A DNA stretch of 64,000 nucleotides from Metallyticus violacea (GCA_030762175.1 CM060831.1:138178001-138242000); one strand, 5' to 3'; positions 21,077 through 33,092 are shown, counted from the stretch's first letter. Notes: generated by a model from the sequence alone, not told the origin. Numbers and translations: made by a program.

Positions 21077-22818
21077 TTATGGGATTTATAGTAACGTAGT
21101 TTTTTCCAAGATAGAATGTGGCCATAGATGAATATTAGGGTTTCAGAGTATGAAGTGATTTTGGAATTGTATAAACTAAATATTTTTTTCGGAACTTTTT
21201 GCCGCATGCATCTAAACTGTTAAACTGTTCCCCATTAATGCTCATAATTCAGTAATTTATCAATTTTGAGTCCAATCGAAAATGGTTTTCATTCTAGAAG
21301 GAAGGGGCATAGTGAATATACTAAAATGAGTGTTTTTGAGAAAAATTAGCACTTTTACTAGCTAACTACTGCAGTAATAATATTCGGTTTTACGTTAGTC
21401 ACTTTGTTTACCGTTATTCAGATGTCATTACAGGGCTCGTTAAGGGGGGGGGGATCAGTTGACTTTAGTGAGTTAAACAGAGGAGGTCAAAATGCGATAA
21501 AATAAAGATATGCATCTAGTTTCAAAACAAATTAATTTATTATGAACATTTTAATTATATTTCATTTTTCAAAATGAAAAATTTGAATCGATGATTAATT
21601 GCACTTCCTCTTTCTCGAACAACAGCAAATGCTTTTCTTTTCCACTCTGCGTCACCTCTCATTCTGTATTGCTATACTAAAGGTAGCACATTAGATTCGT
21701 TCCTTCGTTTAAGCAGCTTGTCCAGGTTTTCAACTGGCTCCTTACGAGTATCACGCGTTATGATCTTCAAATATTTTTGTTATCGCAACAATGTTTGATT
21801 ATCGAAATGAGAGTAAACCACCCTAAAATATTTTAATATATGTATCCTGGATAATGTAAATAGGATAATATTTATGCTAGATATTCTAAAAATAGAAAGT
21901 TTAATCTAAATTATGCACTAATAATTAAATTTAAAAAATATATTCTTTTAGAGCTACAGACCTAACCTCTAAACTGCGATTTTTTTAACCCATAAAATTG
22001 AACGTCCTAAATGAAGCTTAGTAAGCGAACGAAAGATATTTTGATGTGGACAATGATATATGTGTTGCGTAAACAAGATAAGAAACGGAGAGACAGAAAC
22101 TAATACCAACATTGAAGTATAGGGGAGGATAATGTAATGGAATGAGTTGTTGTTCCTAATTAACTAACGATAAGGGCCACAGGGCCACATTTTTTCCTTC
22201 CAAAACTCTGCCACTGACTTATTCTTCTTTAGTGCTCGTGTAGAGCTGCAGGTGTGATATCAAAATGTTAATTCAAATTATTTTTTATTTCAAACAAGTT
22301 ATCTTTTAGATGTCTAGTTTAGCTTCAACTGGCTAAAGTTAAATCATACTTTAGCCGACAGAAGACTAGCATAACGATACTCTTTCAATGTTTTATCTAA
22401 GAATTTATTATAAATATTGGTACTGCAAAATACAACTTTTAAATTGTTGTGGGGTTTTGTATAAATTAAGGAACGGACTCCTTGATCTCCTTGACGATCA
22501 AGTGGGAAATGTTAGTAGAATGCAAAAGAGTAAACTAATTTTTATATGCATAATCATAGCTATATGCGTGTCCTGACTTAAAAATCTGAAACACAAGGTC
22601 GAGATTCTGAAGATAAAACAAAAACAAAACAAAAACCACACTTTTAATACTTAAGGATAATGCACGTAACTGAAAAAAATGCATTTGCAGCTACAATACT
22701 GCTATGCTAAAGACAGTGGCTTGAATTAAACCGATAGAAAATCTCTTAGCACTAATTTGATGCGAGAACCAGTAATACAAAACCCAATTGAAAAAGGGTT
22801 GAATGGCTTATATTATTA
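21077..22818. other. No supported feature
   Basis: 1.7 kb of AT-rich sequence, no recognisable repeat or exon; a 9-nt G run near 21448. Confidence 0.4.
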
Positions 22819-23165
22819 GGGCCGAAGGAGATATTTCGGTACTTCAATCTTGCTAGGTTCCACCAAGGTTTCACTTGAAGTGTCCCGAGGTCCCCTAGGA
22901 GGAGGCCCCAGGCGCTAGGACGGGAACTTTTCCTGAGAGCAAGCCACCGCTACACCACAAGGCACCAGCCCGCCTCGCCTTACGCTGTAACTGATACTAT
23001 GAAATGCAATGAAAAAAATGGGAATACGGGGAATTGGGGAAGGTAAAAGATACACTCCAGCACACGGCTAAGGATCAGGAGAAACTACAAAAATTCCCAA
23101 GATTATGATAGTCAACTCCAGGGGATTTGAACCCGGGACCTACAGCCTGAGCTACCCAACGCGTT
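22819..23165 (-). repeat. SINE-D: GC-rich tRNA-related repeat
   Basis: GC-rich block sharing GATATTTCGGTACTT..CTTGCT and GGAGAAAC..CA..AAAA-CCCA with the repeat at 29358-29828. The right end contains rc of GGTCCCGGGTTCAAATCCCC, a strong B box, so the pol III head is at the right (minus strand). An internal TACACCACAAGGCACC at 22953-22968 suggests a second tRNA-like part. Confidence 0.55.
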
Positions 23166-24160
23166 AATTGGTAAGGACTAATAGTGGAGGAATATCAGTG
23201 CACAATAATATATGTCAAAGTTTGTGGAGATAAAGAGCTGCAGTGATATTCAGTATAACTGATGTCACTGTATCATTTGGAAGAAAAAACACCTACGCAA
23301 TCCATACACGACCCTTGAACATGGCAATTTGCAATAAAAGTTGCTTTATATGATCAATTCATAAATGACAGCAACCAAAAGAGGTCATTAATATATCAGC
23401 TCTGAACGTTCTTATTGCATATTTTTTTATACTGAAGCCATGAACAATGTCCTAAATGTGGAGGTGAGTTAGGCATGTGAAGGATATGTGATGGATGTGA
23501 AATGTCCACAAAAGGCCACTGTTAAAAATGTGTCTCGGCCTCGAACATTAATCCGACGCAAATGCTCGTATGGAAAAGGTCATTTCGTTTATTAGAATAC
23601 TGTGGGAATGTGCTATAAAGTGTTTAAAGTTTCAAAACGAAATCCGCAAATAATCTTTTTATTCCAGCATAGAAATGACGACAAAATGGTACGTAGCATC
23701 ATTTTCACTAGACTTCAGGTGTCCACAAACCAGCGCAGCTCTTGAATTTGAGCTGCAGCATCCTCTTTTAAAGCTGATGTGTTATGTACATATTTAATAA
23801 GTATTACTAAACCCTTTTATGAATTGTTTTATATTTTTATTGAAATATAAACTTTTGTGAATATAATAGTAAAGAAATACTTGCATTTGCCCATAGCATG
23901 CTGTTATTTTGTTAGCTTACTACAGTCTCTAAAAACACAAATTCTTTTATTTCTCAAATTCCTGCTATAATGCTACATTTATTCACCTTCTAAAACAATT
24001 TCTAATTACAAACTCAATAATAATTTAAGTCAAATTTAATATATTTCCTCTCTCAGCCATTCCCAGGTCCATGAAATTTTTTGTAATGCAAGGTAATATG
24101 GCTAAAGATTCAATGCCATGATGATACCCCAAAATCTCCTTAAATTCTAAACATACAGCT
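23166..24160. other. No supported feature
   Basis: No recognisable repeat or coding exon. Confidence 0.4.
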
Positions 24161-24164
24161 ATTA

Positions 24165-24345
24165 ACGTTTAGCAACGTTTGCGAAAGTGTCCTCAGTGAT
24201 TGCAGCACATGCCATTTCAATTTCTTACCGAAATGCTGCCAGTGTAGCTGGTTTTCTACTATACACCATCTTTAAGAGTTCGCCATAGGTAGAAGTCCAA
24301 CGGCGGTTCTGTTCTGTAAACACGTCTCCTTTGCCTTTGAACTTC
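24165..24345 (-). pseudogene. C-terminal fragment of an IS630/Tc1-mariner-type transposase
   Basis: Minus-strand translation gives PPLDFYLWRTLKDGV followed, after small frameshifts, by RKPATLAAF and EIEMACAAITEDTFANV. This is the end of the transposase class with the motif RSPDL-P-D-FYLWG-LK, the D of PLDFYLW being the third acidic position. Only the last ~55 residues remain. Different from the mariners at 3-4 kb and 17 kb, similar in type to the fossil at 40380-40905. Confidence 0.65.
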
Positions 24346-24428
24346 AGCAACATTCTCGGTTTTCCGTATTGGTATTCACTTCAAAATTGCTTTCCGCTGT
24401 TCAAACGATAATATTGACTCCGTTTTGT

Positions 24429-24580
24429 TGTCGTAGCAACGCCAGCATAACGTAATGTGGAGTCACATCTGTTTACAGAGCATCATACGATAATCTTGGC
24501 TTCATTTACCTGTCACGTAGCAACGCTATCATAATGTATGCGAGTCATATGTGTTTACAGAACATCATACTATTCATTAC
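24429..24580 (+). repeat. Tandem duplication, period about 84 bp
   Basis: CGTAGCAACGCCAGCATAA (from 24432) recurs as CGTAGCAACGCTATCATAA (from 24516), each followed by GAGTCACAT/CATATGTG and GTTTACAGA(G/A)CATCATAC. Two diverged copies. Confidence 0.75.
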
Positions 24581-25195
24581 TGTTGTTTTTCGGTTCAACT
24601 TTGAAATATTTTGGCAACCTCGGTATATATTCTAAGAGATCAGTTTATTAAAGCAAACAATTCTAACGCGATATATTGTTATATTGTTATCTTGTATATT
24701 ATGTGGGCTTCACGCTGTTTATAAGTTTGTGACGCTGTCCCCGCAGATCGTATCGCTTCGAGCAATCACCAACGTTTTCTTATCAACAATTGCACTAGCA
24801 AACTGACGCTCAGCTGTAACATGTAATAGAAACATTTCATCCCACTTCGAGTTTTTCAATGTTGATATTCTCGTTTCTTTTATTTGTTTTTAAGATTTGT
24901 AAATTCTGTAGGTATCTTCACTGGGAACCTAAGTGCGTAATTATGAACAGCTAAGAAGGCCGCAAGGAAACTCTTCTTCACATACGTTAACGTTGTGTTT
25001 GCTATTAACATTCTCAAGAGCTACAAGGAAATATATTCTAATCTCTTTCGCTATGCTCAAACAATTAATAATAACGGAAATATATAGGTAAGCTATGTTT
25101 AAAATTTGCTTGTTTCTAGCCATGCACTACCTGGATGACCACAAAGTAAATTGATAAACTAAAATAAGGAAGAAAACAAAAAGAATATGCCAGTA
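24581..25195. other. No supported feature
   Basis: No recognisable repeat or coding exon. Confidence 0.35.
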
Positions 25196-25199
25196 TATT

Positions 25200-25740
25200 C
25201 TGCAAAACTACGTAGGTTCAATATAAATACAAAAACGCATAAAATATCAATATAATGAAAAATAATATCATATAAGACTTTAAACTATTTATTTGAAACC
25301 ATTGATTTACTCTTCTTATTCTCATTAAAACAAAATGAAAAATTTGAGCCCCAAAATAAGAAAGGAAAACCGAAGCTAAAAGAAGCAATGTAAATAAGCG
25401 AAATTGCACAATGAAAAACAGAAAGGAAATAAATTAATAGAAAATAGAGAAAATAACAGTAGTCAAAAGCATTAGAACACAATGGATGACTCCATAAAGC
25501 TAAATATATGAAACTATAAATAAATAATTTAAACTTTTGCAAGCGAAACCAGAAATTGGAAAATACAGTCTGCATTGGCTATTATTCAAGGAATATCAAC
25601 ATAGGCAAGAGTCAATCGACTAATATGAGAAAACTATTTAAACAGATATAAATAAAGAGAGAGATAAGTCTGAGAGAGTAATAGATATATGAACAAGAAA
25701 AGCTAAGAACAATCAAGTAAACGCCAAAAAACTGGAAGTT
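25200..25740 (-). repeat. A-rich degenerate minisatellite (same type as 1-560)
   Basis: On the minus strand, the block around 25600-25625 reads CATATTAGTCGATTGACTCT then TGCCTATG, matching the core of 19555-20330. Weaker blocks are near 25470-25500. Long low-complexity frames here are artefacts. Confidence 0.4.
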
Positions 25741-26310
25741 TAGATTCATTTAATACTTTTCTCCAAATGCTATTATGTATTATAGGCCCTCAGTTTTTCT
25801 ATCTTTCAACTCAGTTTGAACCAAGAATCCTTGAACACAGACGCCCTAAGCATGAGGGTAAAATATGACAAATACGATTATAAAGGAAGATGATTTCGCG
25901 TTCTGAATTTGTGGCGCTGGGATGTAACGGTTCAACAAACTTTACAAAGAAGCTCTGTGTCATTGCAACATTATTAAATGTTGTTGAGCTCTCGAAAATA
26001 TCGAGATGTTAAAGTATTGTGAAGGACATCAACAGGGTTCAATGAACCACGATTACTTAACCGTAATAAAAAAATTGTTTTCTCTTTCTCGAAGTATTTC
26101 GCGAAAATTTCAATAGATTAAAGCACAATATTTTAAGCTATCTTTTCTCTTGCCATTTGTAGTATCTAATTTTACACAATTTCTCTAATTTAAACATCAT
26201 AGTCATAACTGATTGACGCTCTTATCATTTATTCCATAGAATATATTAAAATTTGACTCTTGGTAATATTATTTTAATCGTAAATTCAGTTTTGATCCAA
26301 ATATTGAGTT
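25741..26310. other. No supported feature
   Basis: No recognisable repeat or coding exon. Confidence 0.35.
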
Positions 26311-26312
26311 AT

Positions 26313-26597
26313 TTGGTTTATTTACGGCGCTCTTTAACAAATCAGGTCATCAGCATCCCATTCAATTCAGGGCGTGAAACGGCCGATAAATTTTGCTCAG
26401 AAGCCTCTTTTTTCAGGCTTCAGGTTCTTTTTACCTCCCGTAAATCTACTACAAGGGACCCACGGCTTTACTTCCCTTCCGAAAAAGTCATACTTATAAT
26501 TTTTACATCTGAAAAAACGCATCACACTGGCCGGAATTGAACCCGCGATCTTGGGTCTACGAGGCAAGTATGGTAACACAAGACCACTAGAACTGAC
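26313..26597 (-). repeat. SINE-A copy
   Basis: Tail TTTACGGCGCTCTTTAACAA at the left, body GGGCGTGAAACGGCCGATAA, head at the right with rc of GATCGCGGGTTCAATTCCGG. The extreme 5' end is degraded (TGGTAACACAAGACC). Confidence 0.9.
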
Positions 26598-27328
26598 AAA
26601 AGGTCCAAACAGATCACATAAGCTCTACATATACAGAATTATTTGCGGTCTCAATGAAACGTGCTTATTTCTCGATACCGACAGGTTACTAGGGCGTGAA
26701 GGTCAAAGAATGTCACACAAGTGCGTCGACCTCTGTCACTCATTGGATTTATTCAACTATCGTAATAATAAGGTGTACATACATTCAGCATTTTTTTTTT
26801 AAAAAGTGAGTAATGTGGTTGGCTTTAGGTTTTCCTTAGAATATCGTCACAAACAAGTGACTACACTGAAGCTTTACAGCGCACCTTCTAAAAGATGTTA
26901 CTTAACAACTAATATAGTAATTTGACTATCTTCACGAAGTCTCTGAAGTTCTCTCAGGCCGAGAACTTTTAGAACACCCCTAGTATGGTATTGAAATTTG
27001 ACTTACAGGGGAAAAAAAATAGATTACAAGTAAATGTGATGAAATTTCGAAGAACAATTACAGAATACAAGAATACTGACCAAGAAAGGCAGAAATACGA
27101 GAAGAATTTGTGATATATAACATAAACGAAAGAATATAAAGCGAATTGGATACTTCACATGCATAAGCTGAACCCAGAAAGACTATACTTTAACAATAAT
27201 ATACCAAGGAGAGGCTGGGAATACGTGTAAACAAACGACTATTAACATTTTCTACAAAATAGATAAAACTAAGATACGAACTGTGATAAAGTACGTTGTG
27301 TGTTTGTCTATGCTTCTTACGTACGATC
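26598..27328. other. No supported feature
   Basis: No recognisable repeat or coding exon. Confidence 0.35.
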
Positions 27329-27440
27329 GAGCAAGGTGGCTGAGGGGGTAACGTTTTGGATGCGCATTCGGGAGGTCTCGAGTTCAAATCAAAGGCCTAA
27401 AGCTGGATTCAGGAAGAGAAGTGAAAGTAAGAGACGTTCA
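27329..27440 (+). repeat. SINE-G: tRNA-like head, Ser/Leu type
   Basis: AAGGTGGCTGAGGGGGTAAC (A-box region) and TCTCGAGTTCAAATC (B box) at tRNA spacing. Only one copy is seen in the window, so SINE versus tRNA pseudogene is open. Confidence 0.45.
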
Positions 27441-28871
27441 AGCTAAATTTTGTTACATTATAGGATATTGAGAAAATAATAGTTGAATTTATGCAAAATG
27501 ACTTTTTCTCAAACTTTGTTGCACACAAAAGGAGCATGTTAGTTTCTGAAAACAAGGTTATACACTAATCAATTACATAAAAACACAAATCCAGCATTTT
27601 CATGAATTTATTACAGGCAACATACTTGTGGTCAATATTTTTATGTATCACCTTCACCTCTATCATATACTTTGACATTTTAAATATGTTGTTTAGAAAT
27701 ACAGCGAATCTTGATGAAAACCCATCTATGGTCTTTAAACTCTGTGTGGTATAATTTATAAAATGTTAGTTAATTTTATAGTGCAACAGTCACATCTAAA
27801 TTGAACAATTACTGGCAACTTGTGTGTTTATTTTTGTCTTAATGGCCGCTTTGTTTACAGTTGTGCATTGCTTACATTTCTCTACGTAAGGGTCCCGACC
27901 CACTGGTGGGCACTGAGGGGGCTTTTGGTGTGTTACGAAACCTCCTAATGGAACAAGAAACCCACAAAAATGTTAACGATTTTAAACATTTTATTAATGC
28001 TTAATTGGAATAATTTTTATTTTTTGCATTACAGTACACTAATTTAATTATGAATCCCATAATGTCCAATATTCTTCAAAAAGGGTTCCGGACTTAAAAA
28101 GTCTTAGAAGCACTGCACTAGGTAATGGAGTCCAAAATCTGAATATACGTAACTAATATATTAAGGCTAACCCAGAAATTTAAAGTTTAAAGTATAATAA
28201 TTTCAAGTCAGTTTTGAAAACAAAAGAGCCTTGGCGTACATTACAAACTGATGACGCCACAAAAAGTCTGTGCGAATTCATATTTCCTTCGGCCTATAAC
28301 AGCAATCAACTGTAAACTTTGTATTTTATTAATACGAACAGCATAACCAAATGAGCATTGTTGTAAATGCCAGGAGAATATCTGGAATGCAACCTCTGAA
28401 GTTACAGAACTGACTTATTACATACATGATGCAACAGTTCTATTCGTGAAAGGGAATAGCTATTTGTGGCGAATCAACTGTGGCAGTTGTATTTCATTTG
28501 TTAAACATTCACGCAGCGTGTGCGCGTGATTCCCATTTCAGATAACAAATTGCTCACATTGCTTATATAAAAGTGTTCCGATTTTAAAACAGGAGACGTT
28601 TGCAAAACAGAATATTCCGCAACAACCCAGTTATTGCGACTGGCCTATACATTCAGCAAAACTTAATGAGACATTAACAACAGTTTGGTTGTTTAGTAAT
28701 TGCTGTTGTCTTCGAAAAGTCAGGCAATTATACAAAGCTGCTATCATCTGCAGTTTCTAAGCGCTATATTTTCTAAAGGGATTCGTAAGTTGACCCACAG
28801 ATAAATAATGAACTAATACAAATTTAAGTCATTACTTCCATAACCACAAAGTCCATTTCTATAAACTAAAT
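27441..28871. other. No supported feature
   Basis: No recognisable repeat or coding exon. A TATATAAAAG at 28565 has no initiator or frame to match. Confidence 0.4.
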
Positions 28872-29070
28872 ATGACCTCATCTAGTGGTAGCGCTTGTGA
28901 CTACTAACCTGGAGGTCCTGGGTCCGATTTCCGGCCATGTCAAACTGCCCAAATAAGATATATTTCGGAGCTTTTCCTTGCCCTGACAAGATGAATGCCA
29001 GCTAGCTTTAAGGTGCCAAGGACTGCGAGCTCATTTGTGCCTTCATTAATTCAGTTCATTTCATTCATCT
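28872..29070 (+). repeat. SINE-C copy, tRNA-derived
   Basis: Head: TCATCTAGTGGTAGCGCTTG (A box) then GGTCCTGGGTCCGATTTCC (B box). Body GCCAGCTAGCTTTAAGGTGC then CAAGGACTGCGAGCTCATTT, which matches the minus-strand copy at 51980-52145. The TTCATTxATTCA-like tail is typical of SINE ends. Confidence 0.7.
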
Positions 29071-29357
29071 CTACAGATGTACGCCTATAGTATTCAGTCC
29101 ACAATCTACAGACGTAGCGGGAAGACTAATGCAGTCAAAGCGGAAAAAAAAAAAAAAAAAAAAAGTGAACTTGACAACTAGAAAATAAGAGATGTTCCCT
29201 AATAAAACGTTGTTTGATTACAAATGTCGAAGTCATTTTGCTTCATTTTATTTTCTCTATATCACACAACTAAACAAAATTTAGCTCATATCTCTTCCTT
29301 TCACCTTCACTTCCTGCATCCTTAGCATCAAGAATTTGATTTACTGAATTGTTTGGA

Positions 29358-29828
29358 AGGGCGGGCGGAGGAGAATATTTCGGTACTTAAGCCTTGCTCA
29401 TGGCTGGTTGTTGTCCCTCATCCCCTATGGCGCCGCCTCCGGAAGAAGGGATAAAGTAAGGGAGACACTGGTTAACCAGAATTCACGGGCAGGCCCCTAA
29501 TTGTTTCCAGATAGAGCACACCAACACCGGTGAAGCCCCCTCCCAAGGAGTTGGAATACTGCAAAAGGTCTGCTTACATACCAGACGCAAGGGCAGAAGC
29601 TTTTACAAAGCGTAAGTTACCGTTATATCGTGGCAGCCCAACTTGCCCTCTACAGTGTAATTGAATCAATGGATGAAATGAAAGGAAAACGAGGAAGGAA
29701 ATTTGGTGGAATGTAAATATACATCTTAGCATTCGCCTAAGTGAGATGGAGAAACCACGAAAAACCCCAAGGTCAGGATATCCGGTCCAACGAGAGTTGA
29801 ACCCGAGAACCCCCAAATGCGAGTCTTA
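29358..29828 (-). repeat. SINE-D relative, longer copy
   Basis: Shares GA(G)ATATTTCGGTACTTAAG near 29370 and GGAGAAACCACGAAAAACCC near 29750 with 22819-23165; the right end carries rc of GGGTTCTCGGGTTCAACTCT, a B box. The open frames at 29574-29816 and 29773-29958 are fortuitous frames in this repeat. Confidence 0.55.
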
Positions 29829-29882
29829 AGTCTGTTCGGCAGTCTTCTGCACCGGCATTTGAAGGTTTGCCATGAAGGTCTG

Positions 29883-30899
29883 AACCCTGTTTCACAAAAG
29901 TATAGTCTAATACATGCAAGTGTATATTAGTACAGGTTCTTGTAACTTTCTGTTCCACGAAAGAAACGCTACACTGGTAAAGTATTAGTGGAAAGTTACA
30001 AGTGACGTCATGCGGACGTCATATAAAAGCAAGATGGAGGAAGAGCTGTTTGCCATACGTCGCCGACGGCTGAAATTGATGCTCTTAAATGCAGCCTTAT
30101 GGGACCCTCATCCCAAAGCGGATTATTATGCTTGAATATAGATAAATACATAATAAAGTATTTAAATTATCATTATGTCTGAGAAAAAAAGAGACCCATT
30201 TTCAGAAATGACAATAATCTGCTTCGTGCATTAAAAATCCCTGAAGTGAACATAACCTAATTCAAGGTATGGGAGATGGCAGAAGAATAGCGCTTCCCTG
30301 TTGCTCTTGGGTCATTTTATTAGTCCATTTGATCCTTTATATTTATTTATTTGTTTATATTACTTGACAATCACGTTCTAATAAGCAAAAATAAATAAAT
30401 AAATAAATAAAAAATAACCTCGGGAAAATTGTGACTAAAGAAATTATTCTAAAAGAGAATAAAAAGAAATTATTTTGGTGGCATGTAGCAAGAACCTTAA
30501 AAAACATTAACTAAGATGCTGGTCTGAAATATGTATTTGGAACAGGAAACGTAATATAAATCATAAGTCGTACTTTATTTGCACTTAACCTAACTTTATC
30601 ATTATATACAAGTACTTTAGGCATATTCATACTCATCATTATCATCACTTTCGATAATAATTAGCACGTTTGGATCCACTAGCTCACAAAATCACTAAAA
30701 AGTATTACGTTTTGTGCTAATATTTGAAGTTGCCAATGTTTCGTCAGAACTATGAAAACTCACTTGTACATTTGTGAGTATGGAGTAGTAAAGTACAAGT
30801 GTAGCAGAAACCTTTTTGGAATATAATTTTACTAATAACTAAAAGTTACCTGTCCGTACACTTGTAATGTATTAGACCATACTTTTGTGAAACAGGGCC
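29883..30899. mobile_element. PIF/Harbinger-like DNA transposon derivative (1,017 bp)
   Basis: Inverted repeats: left CCTGTTTCACAAAAGTATAG.. and right, reverse-complemented, CCTGTTTCACAAAAGTATGG.., extending about 35 bp. The flanking LINE coding is restored if a 3-bp CTG duplication is assumed (29880-29882 and 30900-30902). Inside, TATAAAAGC at about 30023 precedes ATGGAGGAAGAGCTGTTTGC, opening a short frame MEEELFAIRRRRLKLMLLNA that soon ends; this resembles the start of a Harbinger protein, but no catalytic region remains. A 3-bp duplication fits PIF/Harbinger, though TWA is more usual than CTG. Confidence 0.65.
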
Positions 30900-31132
30900 C
30901 TGGAGTTGAAAGCACAAAAAGATTTACCACAGCAGTATTTCAAATATTTAAATCATAATTACCGATAGACATTTGAGTCAGCCTTGGGAAATATTCAGAA
31001 CTCAAAAATAATATCAGCTGATGTGCCTCGGGAAAGTGTTGGAAATGTCGGACCCATGCTCGAGATATTCCCAGTGCTGAAAATGCCAGGATAGCTACAT
31101 TTGCTGATAATACCGCAGTCCTTGATGTTGGA

Positions 31133-31430
31133 TTTTTTTTTGATCGATTTATTTACGGACGCTCTTTAACATCTCAGGTCATCAGCGTCCCATTCAATTT
31201 AGGGCGTAAAACGGCCGACAAATTTTGCTCAGAGGTCTCTCTTTCAAGCTTGAGGTTCTTTTTCGTGCCGTAAATGTACGACACGGGACCCACGGCTTTA
31301 CTTCCCTTCCGAAGGAAGCCATACTTAGGATTTTTACGCCCGAAAAAATCCATCAGTCCTGGCCGGGTTCGAACCCGCGTTCTTGGGTGTAGGAGGCAAG
31401 TATGGTAACCACTACACCACCAGGACCGAT
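31133..31430 (-). repeat. SINE-A copy, full length, 11-bp TSD, nested in the Jockey LINE
   Basis: TTGATGTTGGA at 31122-31132 and 31431-31441 flanks the element and belongs to the LINE coding sequence (LDVGDD), so the insertion order is certain. The sequence is close to consensus with CpGs kept: TACGACACGGGACCCACGGC, CCCTTCCGAAGGAAGCCATA, and a head rc of GGTCCTGGTGGTGTAGTGGT. Confidence 0.96.
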
Positions 31431-32045
31431 TTGATGTTGGAGATGATGTTGAGAACTTACACATAAGCTATAAAACGCATTAAATAATGCAAATGATTGA
31501 AGCAAAAAATGGCGCCTTAAACTAAACGAAACTAAACAACACACATAAACTTCACCTACTATAAACATTATTCCTTTCCCTGTTTCAATGAACAACTTAA
31601 GATTTCCTTATGCAAACAGCCAAATATTTTGCCATTAAACTGGATGCAGAATAAATTAAAATGAAAAGAGCATGTCAAGAAGATCAAATAATTAAAATGA
31701 AGTACAGTAAACTTAACTGACTTCTTGGAAATAATTCAGAACTGTCAATAGAAATAAGCTGTTATCTATAAACAGGCACTAAGTCAATTATAGGGTTGTA
31801 ACAGAGAAGCTAATATCAAGATGATCCAGGTATTGCAAAATAAATGCTCCGAGGGATTGTAAATGCCCCTTGGTACATCCTAAATAATGACCTCCGTGAT
31901 CTAAAAATGCTTCCAGTCTGTGAAGAAATTCCAAGAAATGCACTACAACATTACCAACACCTTCAAGTTCCGTGAATCCTGAGATGCAAGCAGTCCGCAT
32001 AGTGGATATAGAAATGCGGCGATTAAAAGAAAAGGGGGGGGGGGA

Positions 32046-32974
32046 GTAAACCATGCAAGCTGGCTCAGCAAGAGTAACAATACTACTGTTGATGTGTGTT
32101 TAGGAATTTTATTTATTAATATCATTTCTGTAAATGTACAATTTAAGATACTGAAGGCATCGGTCGATCTGTAGATGGTTATGATTAATGTAAAAACAAA
32201 TCTGATGTTACATTACCTTCTGTATCTTCATTAGCGGCATTTCTTTCGTCTCTTGGCTGCAAACGATCCCTAGCGGAAAACAACAGACAGCAATTGAAAG
32301 CGACGGTGGAAGATATAGAAGTGTTTGCCTCGCGAAGTAAATAAAGCTAATCGTAAGCCTAGTTCAAAATAAGGAAACTAACACTTCCGATTATGCTGAA
32401 AGCTTTAATATAAATTTCACTACACTACACAAAAATGGATAGAAGTTGTGCAACATGTCTATTTGGCGCTGTTATATGATATTAGCACCAGGTAAAAGAG
32501 TTCATTGCTATCGATTTCGAATCTTGTTACTTTTATATCCTATTTAAAACCACACTTCATAAAATTAAAATAAATAACGTACTAAGTTACTCGTACATAA
32601 TACAATAAACCAGTTTACCGTTCTTCATTGTTGTGCCGTCATATGATTAATCTGGCATTTTTATAACACTTAATATTGAAGGCGTTGATAATGGTCTAGA
32701 TTCCCTATCTCAAATTGCTTGTCTAAGATCCCTCTACATCTTGCTATTTACTGCGATGTAGTTCATACAAAGCCCATATGCAAATGCGATTCACGCAGTA
32801 TTTCAAGGGTTTTATAAATTAATTCCAATTCTTCAAATACTTCAAAGCAATAGATCGTTAGAAAATAGTTATGCATCGTTTTAAATATATTCAGTAATGT
32901 ACGTATTTTAGCTCTGTTAGTAAGTTGTACATTTTAAGTCATCACAATAATTATTTATTCTATGTATAAGTGAG
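32046..32974. other. No supported feature
   Basis: No recognisable repeat or coding exon. Confidence 0.35.
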
Positions 32975-32976
32975 CA

Positions 32977-33092
32977 GTCGAGGACGCTTGACGTCACACC
33001 CTGGACAGAAATTCATGGAATCTGGGAACCTGGCTGCAGTGCCGAGCGACGGTGGAGAGGGCCGAACTTGTTTCACTCCACGATTGTTTTCT
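32977..33092 (+). repeat. Dispersed repeat H, copy 1
   Basis: Shares CTTGACGTCACACCCTGGAC, ACCTGGCTGCAGTGCCGAGC, GAGAGGGCCGAACTT and CCACGATTGTTTTC with 34021-34180. A further shared string (TGGTATTCACTTCTACTGTA) lies at about 33631-33650, so the copy may run to 33670 with the SINE-B at 33160 inside it. Confidence 0.65.

Larger units (their letters stand above)
29840..32045 (+). pseudogene. Jockey-type LINE reverse transcriptase, interrupted twice
   Basis: Non-LTR reverse transcriptase of the Jockey clade, 5'-truncated and full of frameshifts. Pieces in order: KVCHEGL (about 29860-29882, matching AFDKVWHEGL of the family); then, after the inserted element, LKAQKDLPQQYFKYLN (30906-30955); SYLTDRHL-like; ISADVPRESVGNVGPML (family: GVPQGSVLGPLL); RIATFADNTAVLDVGDDVEN around 31092-31140 (family FADDTA, here FADN); after the SINE, thumb-like segments (FPVSMNNLRFPYAN; LLGNNSELSIENKLL); and the C-terminal IQVLQNKCSE..MPLGTS, LRDLKMLPVCEEIPRNALQH and YQHLQVP. 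The second catalytic Asp is Asn, so this copy is dead even apart from its frameshifts. Clade identity rests on this run of family motifs and is fairly secure. Confidence 0.8.

Noticed and set aside
25218..25575. Hydrophobic frames on the minus strand
   Set aside because: A-rich minisatellite read in reverse, which gives Phe/Leu/Ile-rich peptides by composition.
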